The notes below the pieces were generated by a model, which did no database searches, was not told the origin of the DNA, and saw only the letters and a program-made list of their open reading frames with translations. The position numbers and the translations under genes were made by a program. Shown here one piece after another: positions 45,412 to 57,739 of a DNA stretch of 64,000 nt. Every line of letters begins with the position of its first letter. Within the stretch, counting starts at the first letter, position 1. Source of the DNA: Ignelater luminosus (Eukaryota; Arthropoda; Insecta; Coleoptera; Elateridae); assembly GCA_011009095.1 (NCBI GenBank), contig VTPC01004000.1, positions 95,004-159,003 of the forward strand, written 5' to 3'.

Positions 45412-48095
45412 TGATTCGGTATGTTACACTGGATAGCGAATGAGTTAATTTAGCTGTAAAGAAATTCAAAGCCCGTACAGCCACGTAAAAGCAATTAGGT
45501 TAAATTTTATTTAGAAGCGTTTGCTTTTAAAGCGATTACTATGAAATAACAAGAAATACAAAAAAAGTATTATGATACTGTGCACAAAATCCTAAAATCC
45601 AAAATAGAATAGTGTAAGAAGTAGAATATAAATTATAAATTATGTTTAACATTATTTTTTTAACAACATGAATAATTTTAATAATAATAATAATAATTTA
45701 TTTGGTACTGTTGTCATACATAATGGATGTACATGTCAAATAATACAGAAAAGCAGACATAATACTGCAATATATACATAAAACTTCTAATATTTTATTT
45801 ATTATTCATTGTAATATTCATTAATAAAATTGTTTTGATGTTTTAATTATTATTATTATTATTATTTATGTGAATGTAATAATAAATAATAAAAGAATAA
45901 TATACTGACAACCTCTACCATATTCTGAGAATTGCAGTTTAAAATATTTAATTGCTTTCAATTCAAGATGACATTTACTTATTCTATTTGAAAAATGTCT
46001 ATTTAATCGTGATAATTCACTATTTACTAGATGCATAAAATGTTGTCAGTACCAATATAACAAGTGCTTTAACTATCATTAAGGATAGCACAATTTAGAA
46101 CTGGCGAAGATTGAACGAGTGCAAACCATTTTTTCTCCACCAAATACTGCACTTGGATTATTGATTATGTGACCTGTTGGGTTTGCTGATATTAGCCACT
46201 GTCTCTTTGAAATAATCTGCTAGACATTTCCTCCCTTTCCATGCAAGTTTGGTAGGTTATTTGATAGGTTTATGGTAGCAGTTTCCCTTTTTTGCAGGGA
46301 AAGCCTGTAATTATTTTCTTTCTGCATCTTGGGCATTCCTGACAGATGCAAAATAAGATATTTAAATGGATCAAAGGTTATATTGAAATCTTTCTAATTT
46401 GTGTTCTGAATTTATCTTTGCATTATCATTATTTGAGTTTGAAATTAGTTAGTGTTTTTGATCACATTCAACACTACATTGAAGTTTAATAAAGCTTGTT
46501 CATGCATGAAGCAGATATCAACAAATATACTGACATCCAAAACTTTATAACTTTCATTTTAATATTTTTCACAGTGGAGTTGTCATCAAATGAGATCTCA
46601 AGCAGAAAATGTTTTCTTTAAACTCAAGTAATGGAAAACTGTTCAATGCCTACTATTTGCCATGTTATATCAGTTTAATTAGTTCACTATTAATTTTGTT
46701 ACCTTTTAATTCTTAATTTATCTTTATGCTTTTAGTAGCAAATTTATCTATTTACTGTATTATTTTTGTAGGTTAAGTTTCTTGTATAATTTGTATTTAT
46801 GTGGTTTCCTTTTATTTATTGTTTTCACTTAATGTATTTGCATCACCATATTTTTCCTGTTTGTGTCATGTGTTCCTAAATTATTTATAATATTTTAGTA
46901 AGACTGATCTTACTTATTTGTTCTCACCATTTTCTTGTTTATTTTATACCTTGACATTCAGCTTTTTATATGTTCTACAGTGAGGATCAATTTCTGATGT
47001 AATAATAAGACTATTAAACATTAATCTAGTTGGTTTGTTTTTAAAAATTCCATTTATTCTGAATTATAAGAGAAGAGTATCAAAAAAATGTGTATTTCAC
47101 AATGCCTACTCTGCTACAAGCCGTGAACATCAGATAATGGGGGAATAAATTTCAGAGTACTCTCTTAGTGCCAATGGAGATTTGCAGTTACTTAGTGAGC
47201 GCTGAGCAGTGAAGTTGTATGCAGGATTTAGATTGTGCATTTGCATTTATGATTTAGTGTTTGTTTTTCAGTCTTCTTTGTATTTTTAAAATTTTTATTA
47301 ATAAGTTTTGTTTCATTCCTGTATAATTATATTTATTAGATTTTTGTTTAGTTCTGATTGTGTGCGTGATTTATTTTTGTTTTACAAATTGTTTTCTAAG
47401 AAATCTTCCTTTACAAAATCTGACTCATTCTGCACATATATGTATATCATTTAATTAGAGTTTGGTTTAGTTTGTTTGTTTATGTATTTATTTTGGTTTG
47501 AAAACTCTTAGTTTCTCATTTCTTCTCTTACTTGTACAAAGAATTTGTCATTAATAAATTTAGTTTTCTTAAACATTTAAAAGGCCCTCAGTATGTTATG
47601 TTCTTAATTGTCGCAGTAATAATTGAGGAGTATGAAGATGTTTTCTATAAATGGCAATCAAAAAAAACTATTCTCATACATATTCTTAACCATTTAGAAA
47701 AACATTTTTATCTAGATTTATTTCAGTGTGAGTGTGAAGCAAATAATTCAATTTTTTAATCAAAATTGAGGTTTTGTCAAACAAATTCGTGATGATTTAA
47801 AAAAAAGGAAAATTAAAAAATTATCAACAAATTGAAAACTTTCTTACTAGTTTAAAATATAACTCCTGCTAAGAAGCTTTACAGGGGCAAAGTCGTTGAC
47901 AAATGCTTACACTGTAAGACAGTAAGCACTCAGATCTCCACTCCTTGTTCACGGCCTCAGTATTTAGTAGGCGCTGGTATTTCACCATTACAGGATTGTC
48001 TATTTATCTCACAACTGACATTTACTGAACTTAATAAAATAAAATAAAAATTAAGTTGCATTCCAAATGGTTTTATTTTACGTGGATAATCTATA
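45412..48095. other. Intergenic with AAT microsatellites
   Basis: AT-rich. Simple AAT/ATT repeats lie at about 45680-45700 and 45848-45867. On the complement at about 46350-46110 a run of codons looks coding-like (containing LSLQKRETATINLSNNLPN) but I recognise no domain and it carries at least one stop. About 47100-47230 and 47880-47990 are slightly less AT-rich. No gene is supported. Confidence 0.35.
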
Positions 48096-48200
48096 CAGGA
48101 TGTTCACTAACTTTCATTTTGATTTTTTTTTATAAGATAATCTCACACTTTTAGTCAAACTTAAAATACCAGCAACTTTTACTTTAAAAACAACACCCTG
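48096..48200. mobile_element. Short TA-flanked MITE remnant
   Basis: A 105-bp segment with TA on both sides, inverted ends CAGGATGTT and AACACCCTG, and weak continued complementarity (ACTTTC/GAAAGT-like). It resembles the ACAGGGTG-ended elements elsewhere in the window. Non-coding. Confidence 0.35.
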
Positions 48201-49653
48201 TACATCTTTGTATATTTCGAACCTTCATCCAGAGACAAAGTAATTCTCTTCAGGCATGGATTTTTTAAGGACCCCAATTTTCTTAAAGCAACTTAGTTTT
48301 TTAAAATTGTTTTTAAACTTTCTCTAACAATGGAAAAAAATGAAGAAAAATAAGTGACTTTATCAGTTCTACCACTCCTACCCTATTATTATTTTAAAAA
48401 ATATTTAATTATTTTCTATGTGAAATGGGACTCGTAACTTACTTCCCCTGGGTTGGAAATTTCTCTCCATGGACCTGCTCTAATAAGATTACCCAAGGGA
48501 TTATCACTTTTAACTACTTTCATTAATGCTATATGAAAATATACAGTTAGAAAAACATTTCTCTGTTCTAGAACAATTATTTTACATGCCTGTTAAGCAG
48601 TTACGAGTAATGATTCTATCATTTAATATGATGAAATTGAAAAACCTATTCTTCTATGGTTTAGCTCATTAGATTAGCAAATAAAAATTGAACTAAAAAG
48701 TGAAATAAGTTATAACTAAAATTCAAATAATTGAACTCCAAATCAGCATTATATTGTGTCCAAATCAAATGAAAATTTTGAAAATGTAACAGTATACAGG
48801 ATATTAAATTTAATATTAAAAAACTGATGTTCTAGTTTAACTAGAAGTGGTATTACTACTATTATTATAAGATTATCTTTCAGAGATAAAAACTTATTTA
48901 TGAATGCCAAGAATAAGAATGATTCGAAGTACATGTAGTTATTGACCTAACCTATTATTTATTCAGAGTCATTAAATTAGTTATTCTTTGCAAAATTATA
49001 AGCGTCACCAAGTATAGTTTACATTTAAACTTTTTAGCTTTTCGTAAACCTTAATTGATAAATAAAATATATTGTATTAATTAGTTAATTAGGTATTTAT
49101 TATTATTTAATTTTTGTGGAAATCTAGGTATTATTTTATAAAACAATTGTTAAGCATTTCTATACATTTCTCTTATTTATTTATTTGGTTTGGCTTTGGG
49201 ATCACAATAAAATTTTGCTGGATACCCTGAATAATCTGCATATTAAAATTAAATTTTATGTGAAAGTAGTATTATTTTATAGTGGAAAGTTCTTTTAAAA
49301 TGATTTTGTGTAATTTTAAGGTCATACAATTGTGTGAATAAGTGTGTAATGTATTTAGTACTATAAGAATTTAATAAAAAGTAGATATAGATTTATATTT
49401 GACTATTTTCCTGATGCCATATTACCTAATGTAAATTAATGTGAAAAATAGGAATAAATAAATATGAAATACCTAGCTATACAATAAATTGTAGAAGCAG
49501 CATATTATGCTATCTTATTGTGTAAAATAAACATTTTATTTATGTAGGTGTGATATCTTATTGAAAATGTAAACAAAATTCCTTTTGTCTTTGTTTTTAG
49601 AGTAGACAAAAATAATTTATACAACTTTTTTTGGAAAATAATTGCTGTCCTCT
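48201..49653. other. Intergenic, nothing recognised
   Basis: AT-rich sequence; no gene or repeat boundary supported. Confidence 0.4.
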
Positions 49654-51061
49654 TGCAGGCAGGGCTGTAATATTTAGATTTAGTGCACTATCTTCTCTAG
49701 TATGTCAGCACCCTTTCCAAAATCTAGTACTAAAAAAATAAAACTAATTTTCTTGATTTTTTTCTTGGTTTCTCTGAAAATATTGGTGATGTTTTTCACT
49801 TTCCAATGCTTATCATCATATCAGTTTATGCGAGGTTCAACAAAAAGAAAGGACTCGGTACTCTACCTTGCCAATCTAATACTTTTAGAACAAAATTCAT
49901 AATTTGGTTATATAATGTTTGAAAAATCCTTGAACATGCCGATTTTATATTTCAATAAGGAATTTTTGAGTGCAGAAAGATTTTTTTGACAGTTCATCAT
50001 TTTTTAAAATTACAACCTCAATTTCTTCTTACAGATTTTGGTAGCCTTCTTTACTGATTGAATGATGGCTAAAAAGTTTTGGGACCTTGCATAATAATTT
50101 CTTTGAGAAAAACACTTATATTAAGTTTTAATAACATCAACATTTATTCTCAGTAGAAATAATGTTGAAAATTAAAAAAGAAAAACAAAATCATTCATAA
50201 AATTTAACACAAATTGTTCAAATTGTCTACCATTTTCCATTTGACATTGCCCTATTTGTGCATAGATGCTTTGCAGGCAAATCGGGATCTTTGTTATTTG
50301 AAAAAATACATGATTTGCCTCATCACGACATCTGGTTTCAACAAGATGGGACATTTTCTCATTCTGGGGCAGAAATACATTTGTTTCTGGATCTTACATG
50401 GCTTGGTAGATGGATAGGACAATGAGGACCAATTGAATGACCTGCAAGATTGCCCATTTAGGTTTTTCTTGTGGGGTCACTTAAAATCAACAGTTTACAT
50501 TAATATACCTAACAATTTAGAAGGTTTGAAACATCAAAATCGAATGGAAATGCAAAACATCGCCCCACAAATGATCCAACGTGTAGTGCAAAGCATCTAT
50601 ACACAAATAGGGCAATGTCAGATGGTAAACAGTAGACAGTCTGAACAATTTGTGTTAAATTTCATGAACGATCTTGTTTTAATTTTCAATGTTATTCTTA
50701 CTGAGAATAAATTTTGATGTTATTAAAGTTAATAAGTGTTTTTCTCAAAAAAGTTGTTATGTAAGGTACCAAAAATTTTTAATCATCATTCAACCAATGA
50801 AGAAGTCTATCAAAATCTGTAAAAAAGAACTGGAGTTGTAATTTAAAAAAGTAATGATGACGTCATAGTTCCAGAACATGAACTGTTAAAAAAAATCTTT
50901 TTGCACTCGAAGATACACATAAAAAGTCAGGGTGTTCAAGGATTTTTCGAAAAAACGTTATTAATTTAATTATGAATTTTGTTTCAAACTTTATCACCAC
51001 TCTGTATTTTATCTTAGATGTAGTACAATTTCTTGACATTTAATCACAGCTCTGTCTGCAG
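49654..51061 (+). mobile_element. Mariner-type element with very long inverted arms
   Basis: Ends resembling TGCAGGCAGGGCTGTAA (left, about 49654) and the complement of CACAGCTCTGTCTGCA (right, about 51061). Strong inverted homology covers about 49885-50280 against 50585-51000. The unpaired middle and the right arm encode the C-terminal part of a transposase, so the arms appear to include coding sequence. Exact outer limits are uncertain because the outermost left 200 bases match poorly. Confidence 0.6.
50320..50717 (+). pseudogene. C-terminal fragment of mariner-type transposase
   Basis: Reads DIWFQQDGTFSHSG (second catalytic block, aspartate kept), then after a frame change GPIE and RLPI-like remnants. 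A clean frame at 50433-50717 follows: FFLWGHLKSTVYINIPNNL, then MEMQNIAPQMIQRVVQSIYT. This order matches the end of insect mariner-type transposases whose third block is PRSPDLTPxDFFLWG. The N-terminal two thirds is absent. Confidence 0.75.
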
Positions 51062-51176
51062 GGGTATTCAAAATTTGAATAAAACGTTAAATACATTTTT
51101 TTGCAATAAACCATAGTTTTTAAAATAGGGTCAATTAAAAATTTTCAGAACTGACAATGCTGCATGATGGTTTATA

Positions 51177-51806
51177 CAGAGTGTAAAGGAAATGATGGAA
51201 AAAACTACTGTACGTTAATTCTGTGCTCAAAAATAAGAAGAAATCTCTTATATCAGTTTGGCCTTAACTGCCTATTTTTCAAAATATTAACAATTAAATC
51301 TTTTTAAATTTGGCAACGCGGTACGTTTAAAGCCACAGATTAAATAAAGGTAAGATATTTCACTTCGACAAATTTGTGGATTCTACTGCTCTCTTTCTCA
51401 AAGCAGCTCCCAGAGCTTGCTATTTTGACATGTACTACGCAAGCAGCGTGGCGTATTATGCACTTGTCATAAAACGCGCGTAAAAGAGTAGGCGTGGTAA
51501 ACACCCAGAGCTGCAAATCTAAATGTGCAGAGACAAAAAATTGGAACATCTGACCTTTATTTAATCTGTGCACAGTATCTGTGTTTAAAGGAGTGAGTAC
51601 CACATACTCGAGTTGTGCTCGCAATCTCGTTATCTAAGTTAATCATTGTTAGTAACGTGTAAAACGTTGCAATAATATTTTCAAGAGGCATGTCTTGCAA
51701 GGAATTTACCATTTTAAGAAGTGGATATTACTAATACACTAGTACAAAAAAACTATAAACGGTACGTAATTAGTGAAGTTTTTTCCACCATTTCTTTTAC
51801 ACCCTG
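51177..51806. mobile_element. TA-flanked MITE (CAGAGTGTAAAGG ends)
   Basis: A 630-bp segment. Inverted ends CAGAGTGTAAAGGAAATGAT and the complement of a right end reading CACCATTTCTTTTACACCCTG, followed inside by AAAAAACT/AGTTTTTT. TA on both sides. The interior is less AT-rich than the ends and has no transposase motif. Confidence 0.65.
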
Positions 51807-51841
51807 TATACAAAAATAATTGTTGATAATATTTATACATA

Positions 51842-52638
51842 CAGGGTGTCCAACGACTCGACTGCCATAGGTTAAAGGTGTGTTCCTTAGGTAATTTCAA
51901 GTCGAAAATACCTAATACATATATGTCCGAAACTCACTAGTAAAGGAGTTATAGGCGATAGCATTTTCCATACAACAAATGGTTTCGTTAATTATTATGC
52001 ACTGTTATTGTTTAAAATTAATACAGGAAGTAGACTGGTGAATAGTTTTGTCACATTGTCATTACAATAGATTCTCGTTTAAGGTTTATCTTGCATTATT
52101 TTTGCCACTTTAGCGTTTATTAATAGCTACATTTTCAGATGGAGAATATGCCGACATTCATTTTATTTATAAATACTGTGACCGAAATGGAAGAGCAACC
52201 GTGGAACAATGAATGTAAATAACTTTGCGCTAAACATATTTTTTATTAATAAAACACAATGTTATGCTAAGTTCTTTTAAATTTAATATCGTCCATCCGT
52301 CACAGTATCCATAAATAAAGGGAATGTCGGCATATTCATGATTTGAAAATGTAGCTATTAGCGAACGTTAAAATGGCAAAAATAATGAAAGATAAACGTG
52401 AAACAAGAATCAATTGTAATGACAATGTGACAAAACTATTCATCAACCTACTTCCTGCATTAATTTTAAACAATAACAATGCATAATAATTAACCAAATC
52501 ATTTCTTTATGGAAAATGCTATTGCCTATAACTCCTTTACTATTGAGTTTTGGACATATATGTATTAGGTATTTTCGACTTAAAATTACCCAAGGAAGAC
52601 ACCTTTAAGCTATGACAGTCGAGTCGCGGGTCACCCTG
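51842..52638. mobile_element. Near-perfect foldback element
   Basis: A 797-bp element. Arms of about 350 bases (51842-52190 and 52295-52638) are highly similar in inverted orientation, joined by a loop of roughly 100 bases. Ends are CAGGGTGTCCAACGACTCGA and the complement of TCGAGTCGCGGGTCACCCTG, flanked by TA. It encodes nothing. It shares only the ACAGGGTG terminus with the other foldbacks here, so it is a separate family with the same kind of end. Confidence 0.85.
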
Positions 52639-53590
52639 TATAAAAAGTTAAATTCTTCAAGATTTGGCAATTTAATATGGGTAATGCATTCACCAGTAAT
52701 ACTATATTTTAAGTTTGCTATTCCATTTTAGACAGTTTTTTAAATGCGTAATCTAATTCATAGATAATTTGTATTACATGTTTTAATACATTTGGATTTA
52801 GCAAAATTCTACTCATTTGCAAAATTGACACGTTAACGACATTGTTGGTTGACGTGAAAATCATGTGTTGATAATTTGTCAATAGTGACATGTTAATGCA
52901 CATTACATCACTATCATAGTAGATTCTTGGGGTCAAAATAAGTTTATTTGATCAAACTTACCTAGACTATATCAAATGACCAAAGCTGTGGTTATGGACT
53001 TACAACCTCTTTATTTGTGAACGAATTTTATTGGAATATACAATATTAATCCTTTGAAATGTTAAAACACGTTAATATCACTTTCGGTTTTAGCGGAAAT
53101 GACATCAATTTTCTTATTTTAAATGGGAGACCCGGTATATTTTTACATATTCGAATTTTAGGTAAAATTCCGAGTTTCATATAGTGTATATTTGTTTTGT
53201 TTCTTATTCTCTTGTCTCAAGTAATGTAATTTCTAAATTTCTTATTTGCTGACAATTATTTCTAAGACCCTTTTTCCCAATGAAAGTAAAACGAGTACCT
53301 AAACGTGGTATCAGTAAAATCTTAAGAAAACTCTTTATCCAATTGCCTACTTGTGCTAATGATGCGCTATTTAAAAAAGTGAGGTTATGAATCTTTGAAA
53401 GTTTATATTTTGCAGACGGAGTCGGTACTTCTGTATGCAATTGGTCCGGTCCGTAACAATTTCGGCTAGCCCGTTTCTTATCGGAGCCCTTACTGATTCA
53501 CAATTAATTCACTATTTGCGAATAGCAAGTAATAGAATGGGGCACACCTCAATTAAAACAGTTTTGGTAATATCCCACACAGCAGAGGAT

Positions 53591-53873
53591 ATCCTATGGA
53601 TATCCATTTTATGTCCATATAATATCCGAATGTCCGTGGATGTCTAGAGAATATCCATAAGATGTCCTACAGCGGATATACAGTGGATATCCAGAAAGAT
53701 CATCCTATGGATATCCATTTTATGTCCATATAATATCCGAATGTCCGTGGATGTCTAGAGAATATCCATAAGATGTTCTACAGCGGATATGCAGTGGATA
53801 TCCAGAAAGATCATCTTATGGATATCCATTTTATGTCCATATAATATCCAAATGTCCATGAATGTCTAGAGAT
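53591..53873. repeat. 111-bp tandem repeat, about 2.5 copies
   Basis: Monomers start at 53591, 53702 and 53813 (partial). Each contains CTATGGATATCCATTTTATG and CAGTGGATATCCAGAAAGAT, so each holds several self-complementary GGATATCC words. The first two copies differ at only a few positions. Confidence 0.85.
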
Positions 53874-54923
53874 GCCGATGTTTCTATTTCGTACATTTCC
53901 GTTTGCTTTCGAGCACCTTAGTATCTTATCTTCTTATGGTCGTTATGATGATGGTGTGCAAAAATTAAGATGGTGTCTGGTGTGGTTATGGTTCATTTCC
54001 ATTTCGACCTTGTTGATAGGTATATTGGTGATTTAAGTTGCGTATATTTTTATTCTGTTGGTGTTGTGTATTTTTCTTTTAGACGATTACGCTACGGACG
54101 TATAAATATTTTAGTGAACTATACATACAGTGTTAGAGTGTTTTATAAACTATACATAATTAGTTTACAGGTTACATAGTTTAACAAGACTTTTGAGGCT
54201 CTCTACAGCTATAGAGTATTATTTTATTATGTATTTTTATTAGATTAAATATTTTTGGAAATTATTATGACTTTATAACATTATAACATCTAGCTACATC
54301 TATAAAGTAAATAAAAAGTGTATATTACTAATCCATATATTCTAACCAGAACCGTTCAAGAATGATACTGTGGATATACAAAGAAAAAATAACATAAAAA
54401 AACTGACACATGATCTGATTGAAACTGTCTGATGTAGCAATTAACATAAAAAACATGCAAATAATTATATAGCTTTATGTGTATGGTAGGTTCAAATTGA
54501 TATACGAGCCCTGAATTGAAAGAATTGGCTTACAACTCTGAATTTGTATTGAAGGAATTGCAACATTTTTACTTACAATAATAGATTTTTTGACACAAGA
54601 AATGAACAATAGGCTATAGATTAGTTCCTATACCTAATCAAATTTAAATGTTAAAATACAAATAATGTTCTAACGCAATTCATAATAAGAGGTAGGCCAG
54701 TTCTTTCGATGCAAGGCTCATATATTATATCATCATCAGGAATTTTTTGTGGAGGAAATAAATATCCCTGACAAACGAAAAGAATGTTATTGATGACAAA
54801 TTTTTTTATTTATTTATTAATGCGGATATCATAAATTATGAAATTAGCTTTTGATATCCATCAGATTATGAATTAAGATATCCGTAAATATAGTATTTGA
54901 ATATCCATAGTAACGTGAATATG

Positions 54924-55050
54924 GGTATCCATAGTATATCCTGCGTGGATATCTACCGTACATCCTATGTGGATATTCATAGTATATCCAGTATGGACAT
55001 CCATAATATATCCGGTGTGGATATCTGTAGTATATCCAGTGTGGATATAC
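54924..55050. repeat. 24-bp tandem repeat, about five copies
   Basis: A tandem array with consensus close to GATATCCRTAGTATATCC plus RGTGTG. The period of 24 keeps all three frames open, so both strands give eight-residue peptide repeats (complement: YPHRIYYG-like). I take this as a by-product of the repeat rather than a gene. Confidence 0.75.
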
Positions 55051-56360
55051 TGTGGACGTCCACTTTAGTGAACAATGGATATCCATAAGACATCCGGTGG
55101 ATGTAATATGAATATCCTATGGATGTATGAATATCCGGTTAAGGATGTCCATTGGACATCCATCGGATATACTAGTGCTGTGTGGGGTTCCAGATGTCTA
55201 GATTATAAGACATAAAAAATTTGGGTTTTAGTAACTATGGAAATAAGAATTAACGAAAATTAGCGTATTGGATTTAGAATTTTTCGGAGAATTTAATATG
55301 TAAAAATATACCGGATGTGCCATTTAAAATAAAAAGGTTGATGCCATTTCCGGAGAAAACGGAAGTGATATCAGAGTGCTTAGCATCTTAAAAGATTGCA
55401 TTTATTAACTATAATTTATACTCCGAATTTCATTGTCTGTACCCAAGAACTTGGTCATTTGATATACCAAAATGCTTTACTTGCCTATGGGAAGCTCTTC
55501 AAGTTTATTAAAAATTCAAATTTCTTTAAACAACTCTAACACGTTTTATCCAATTAATTTGCTATGTAGTATGTAATATTCCCATGCTAGAAGCATTTAA
55601 AGTTCGCTAGGTGGTCAGGTGTTGATGTTGGTGGGTATTAAATATAACCTCACTTTCATCTGTGTTTAAAGGTTTAAAATATTGTAATATTTTTATTTGT
55701 TTTGAGAAAATTTAATTTGTTGAATAAAAAAAATATGAATTTGTCTCAATTAAAATAATCACTGTAAGAACTGGGGCAAAAACAACAGGCTCAAAACCTG
55801 TATCAGAGAAACGGTAATATTATAATGACTAGCTTTAGTTTTCTTTTTATTTACATCATTCTTTTTTGTATTCCAATAGTAACTTGAGACACATAATACC
55901 TACATCGAAACTTCTTTTTGATATCGTAAACACGTAAACAATGAAACTGAGGTACCTATATACTATCACGGCAAAAATAACTGGGGCACCACACAGGTTT
56001 TAAAATTACCCTTTGTAAATCTACCTTTCAGTTTAAACAAGTATTATCCGGTATTATGTTCTGCATTTACCTGAACAAAGAATAAGCGTCGGTTTAACAG
56101 TATAAACAGCGTATAGGGATTATGAAGTAAAATAACTCTTAAAAAAGGGGAAAACTAGCTCGTAAACAAACCAGCAGGGTTGGAGGGTGGTTCGCGCTTG
56201 TAGAATAGATGTCACGACGGTCAAACGCAGCGCGATGTTACCGGCAAATAGTAATTGAGGTTAGACCTATATGTTAGACTAGTGTTGTACGCGTTTTCCG
56301 TGCACGTTTTCATGGTTTTCATTCATTATTGTTCATTTAACGCTGGTGAATTTTTACAAA

Positions 56361-57395
56361 ATGTCTTTGAGGAGCATTTGTATGGTAACAGGGTGCCGTG
56401 CAAATAACGAAACGTTTAATGAACATTTTTTTAAATTTCCCAAGAATAAACGAAGGTAAGGAACAAGTTTTGTTACTTCCGATTAATTATAATGATGTTG
56501 TATTGATATAATAAATATTGTAGATGTGAAGAATGGGCACGTGTACCAAAATAACTTAGATGTGTTGGTGCAAACTTTATAAGGTCTGCTCAGCACATTT
56601 TGAAGACAATCTCATTAAAGGCAGAAATAAGAAATGTCTTGCTACAAATGCGATACCAACAATAATAACCCAGCAAGCAGCAGAACATTGTAGTAGTATT
56701 TACTAATTCGACTCATGTAACGAAGACTGTTAAGTAATTCATTATTTATACTTTTGAAATAATTACAAATATATATTTATATCATTACTAAAATTCATTA
56801 AATTGCAAGGATATTGTAGTATCACAATTTAAGAATTTTTTAATACTTTAATTTTCTGTTTTATTATAGAGATAAACGATATTTCAAATGATATAATTTA
56901 AATGAAACAAGTTTAAAGCTATTTCTAAATTTAATAAACAAACAGGTGTTGTTTGAAGTAAGATTATAATAGACTCTGTTAATGTTTTCTTACAAATTTC
57001 TTGTTTAACAGATTCTGATGTGCATATACAAGTATTACCTACAACAGAACCTCTTGATCGTATCCAAACCTCAAAGTCATTGAGTAAGAGGACACCGAGA
57101 AAAAAAGCATTGCGGCTTAAGATTCGTTTGTTACAACAACAAGTTCAGTCATTGAGGAAACAGCTGCAGATTGTTAATCAACCACTGCAAGCTAAACCTA
57201 ACAGTTGCAGATTTCAAGCTATTTATCGAGCCTCGGTTTTCAAGACATGTTGCAGTTTTTATATACCAACAACTAGTTTTTTTGAAAAAGAAAAGGCAGG
57301 GCAGAAGATATTGCATTGAATTTAAACATTTTTGTTTAAAAGTGTATTTCTTAAGTCCAAAGTGTTATAGATTTCTATTATTATATGTACTCTGA
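56361..57395 (+). pseudogene. THAP9/P-element-like transposase, N-terminal half
   Basis: Exon 1 (56361-56455) begins MSLRSICMVTGCRANNETFN and ends KFPKNKRR at a GTAAGG donor; exon 2 opens at 56524 with CEEWARVP. Together they give a THAP zinc-finger domain (C-x4-C, FP, W), but a frameshift and stop near 56550 interrupt it before the VCSAHFEDN block that holds the final Cys and His. A third block after the acceptor at 57011 encodes KSLSKRTPRKKALRLKIRLL and a Leu/Gln coiled coil. After one more frame change comes KGRRY-like and FKHFCLKVYFLSPKCYRFLL, the conserved block of THAP9 and P-element transposases. The catalytic RNase H-like part is gone, so this is a pseudogene. Confidence 0.75.
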
Positions 57396-57424
57396 ATTAA
57401 TTTAATGTGATTTACTTTATTATG

Positions 57425-57735
57425 TACATAGGGCAGATAGTTTTTTAGCAGCATCAATATTTTTTGCAACGATTACAGTATCAACAAAATCAATAATTGA
57501 GACAGGACAAATGTCTGAATTATTAAATAGATCAAATCCATGTTTGTTGCTTACATCAGGTTCTGATTAAATAAAAATATTTATCTGTAATGATTTCGTT
57601 TTATTTGTATGCAGATTAATAATTAGATTTTGCAGTTTTAAAGGAATGACAGATAATGTAATAATGTTCTTTAGGTGTTCATAACTAATTGAATCATATG
57701 CTTTCTCAACATCTAAGAATTATCAATGTCAAACT
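57425..57735 (-). pseudogene. LINE reverse transcriptase fragment inside the P-like element
   Basis: On the complement: FLDVEKAYDSISYEHLKNII (57720-57661), the RT block around the first catalytic aspartate, and then, closer to 57430, DFVDTVIVAKNIDAAKKL, which matches the YADDTVIVA catalytic block with a codon lost at the second aspartate. The two blocks are closer together than in an intact RT, so sequence between them is missing. It is a decayed non-LTR fragment, presumably inserted into the transposon. Confidence 0.7.
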
Positions 57736-57739
57736 TTTT

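Larger units (their letters stand above)
53574..55186. mobile_element. GGATATCC-rich element with CCCACACAGCA ends
   Basis: A 1.6-kb unit beginning CCCACACAGCAGAGGATATC and ending with the complement of CCCACACAGCACTAGTATAT. The left end carries a 111-bp tandem array and the right end a 24-bp array; both are built from palindromic words TGGATATCCA, GGACATCC and GGATGTCC. The middle (about 53880-54840) is ordinary AT-rich sequence with no transposase motif. I could not find a clear target duplication, so the superfamily is undetermined. A second copy, inverted, is cut by the gap at 41881. Confidence 0.7.
52968..55466. repeat. Outer inverted repeat enclosing a nested element
   Basis: About 52968-53160 and 55285-55466 are inverted copies sharing ATATCAAATGACCAA, TTTTAAATGG and CCGGTATATTTTTACAT. 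They lie outside the GGATATCC element (53574-55186), so that element appears to have inserted into the loop of an older foldback or between its arms. Arms are diverged, suggesting greater age than the insert. Confidence 0.6.

Noticed and set aside
54844-55086. 80-codon frame with YPHRIYYG-like peptide repeats
   Set aside because: A direct product of the 24-bp tandem array, whose period is divisible by three; both strands are open for the same reason.
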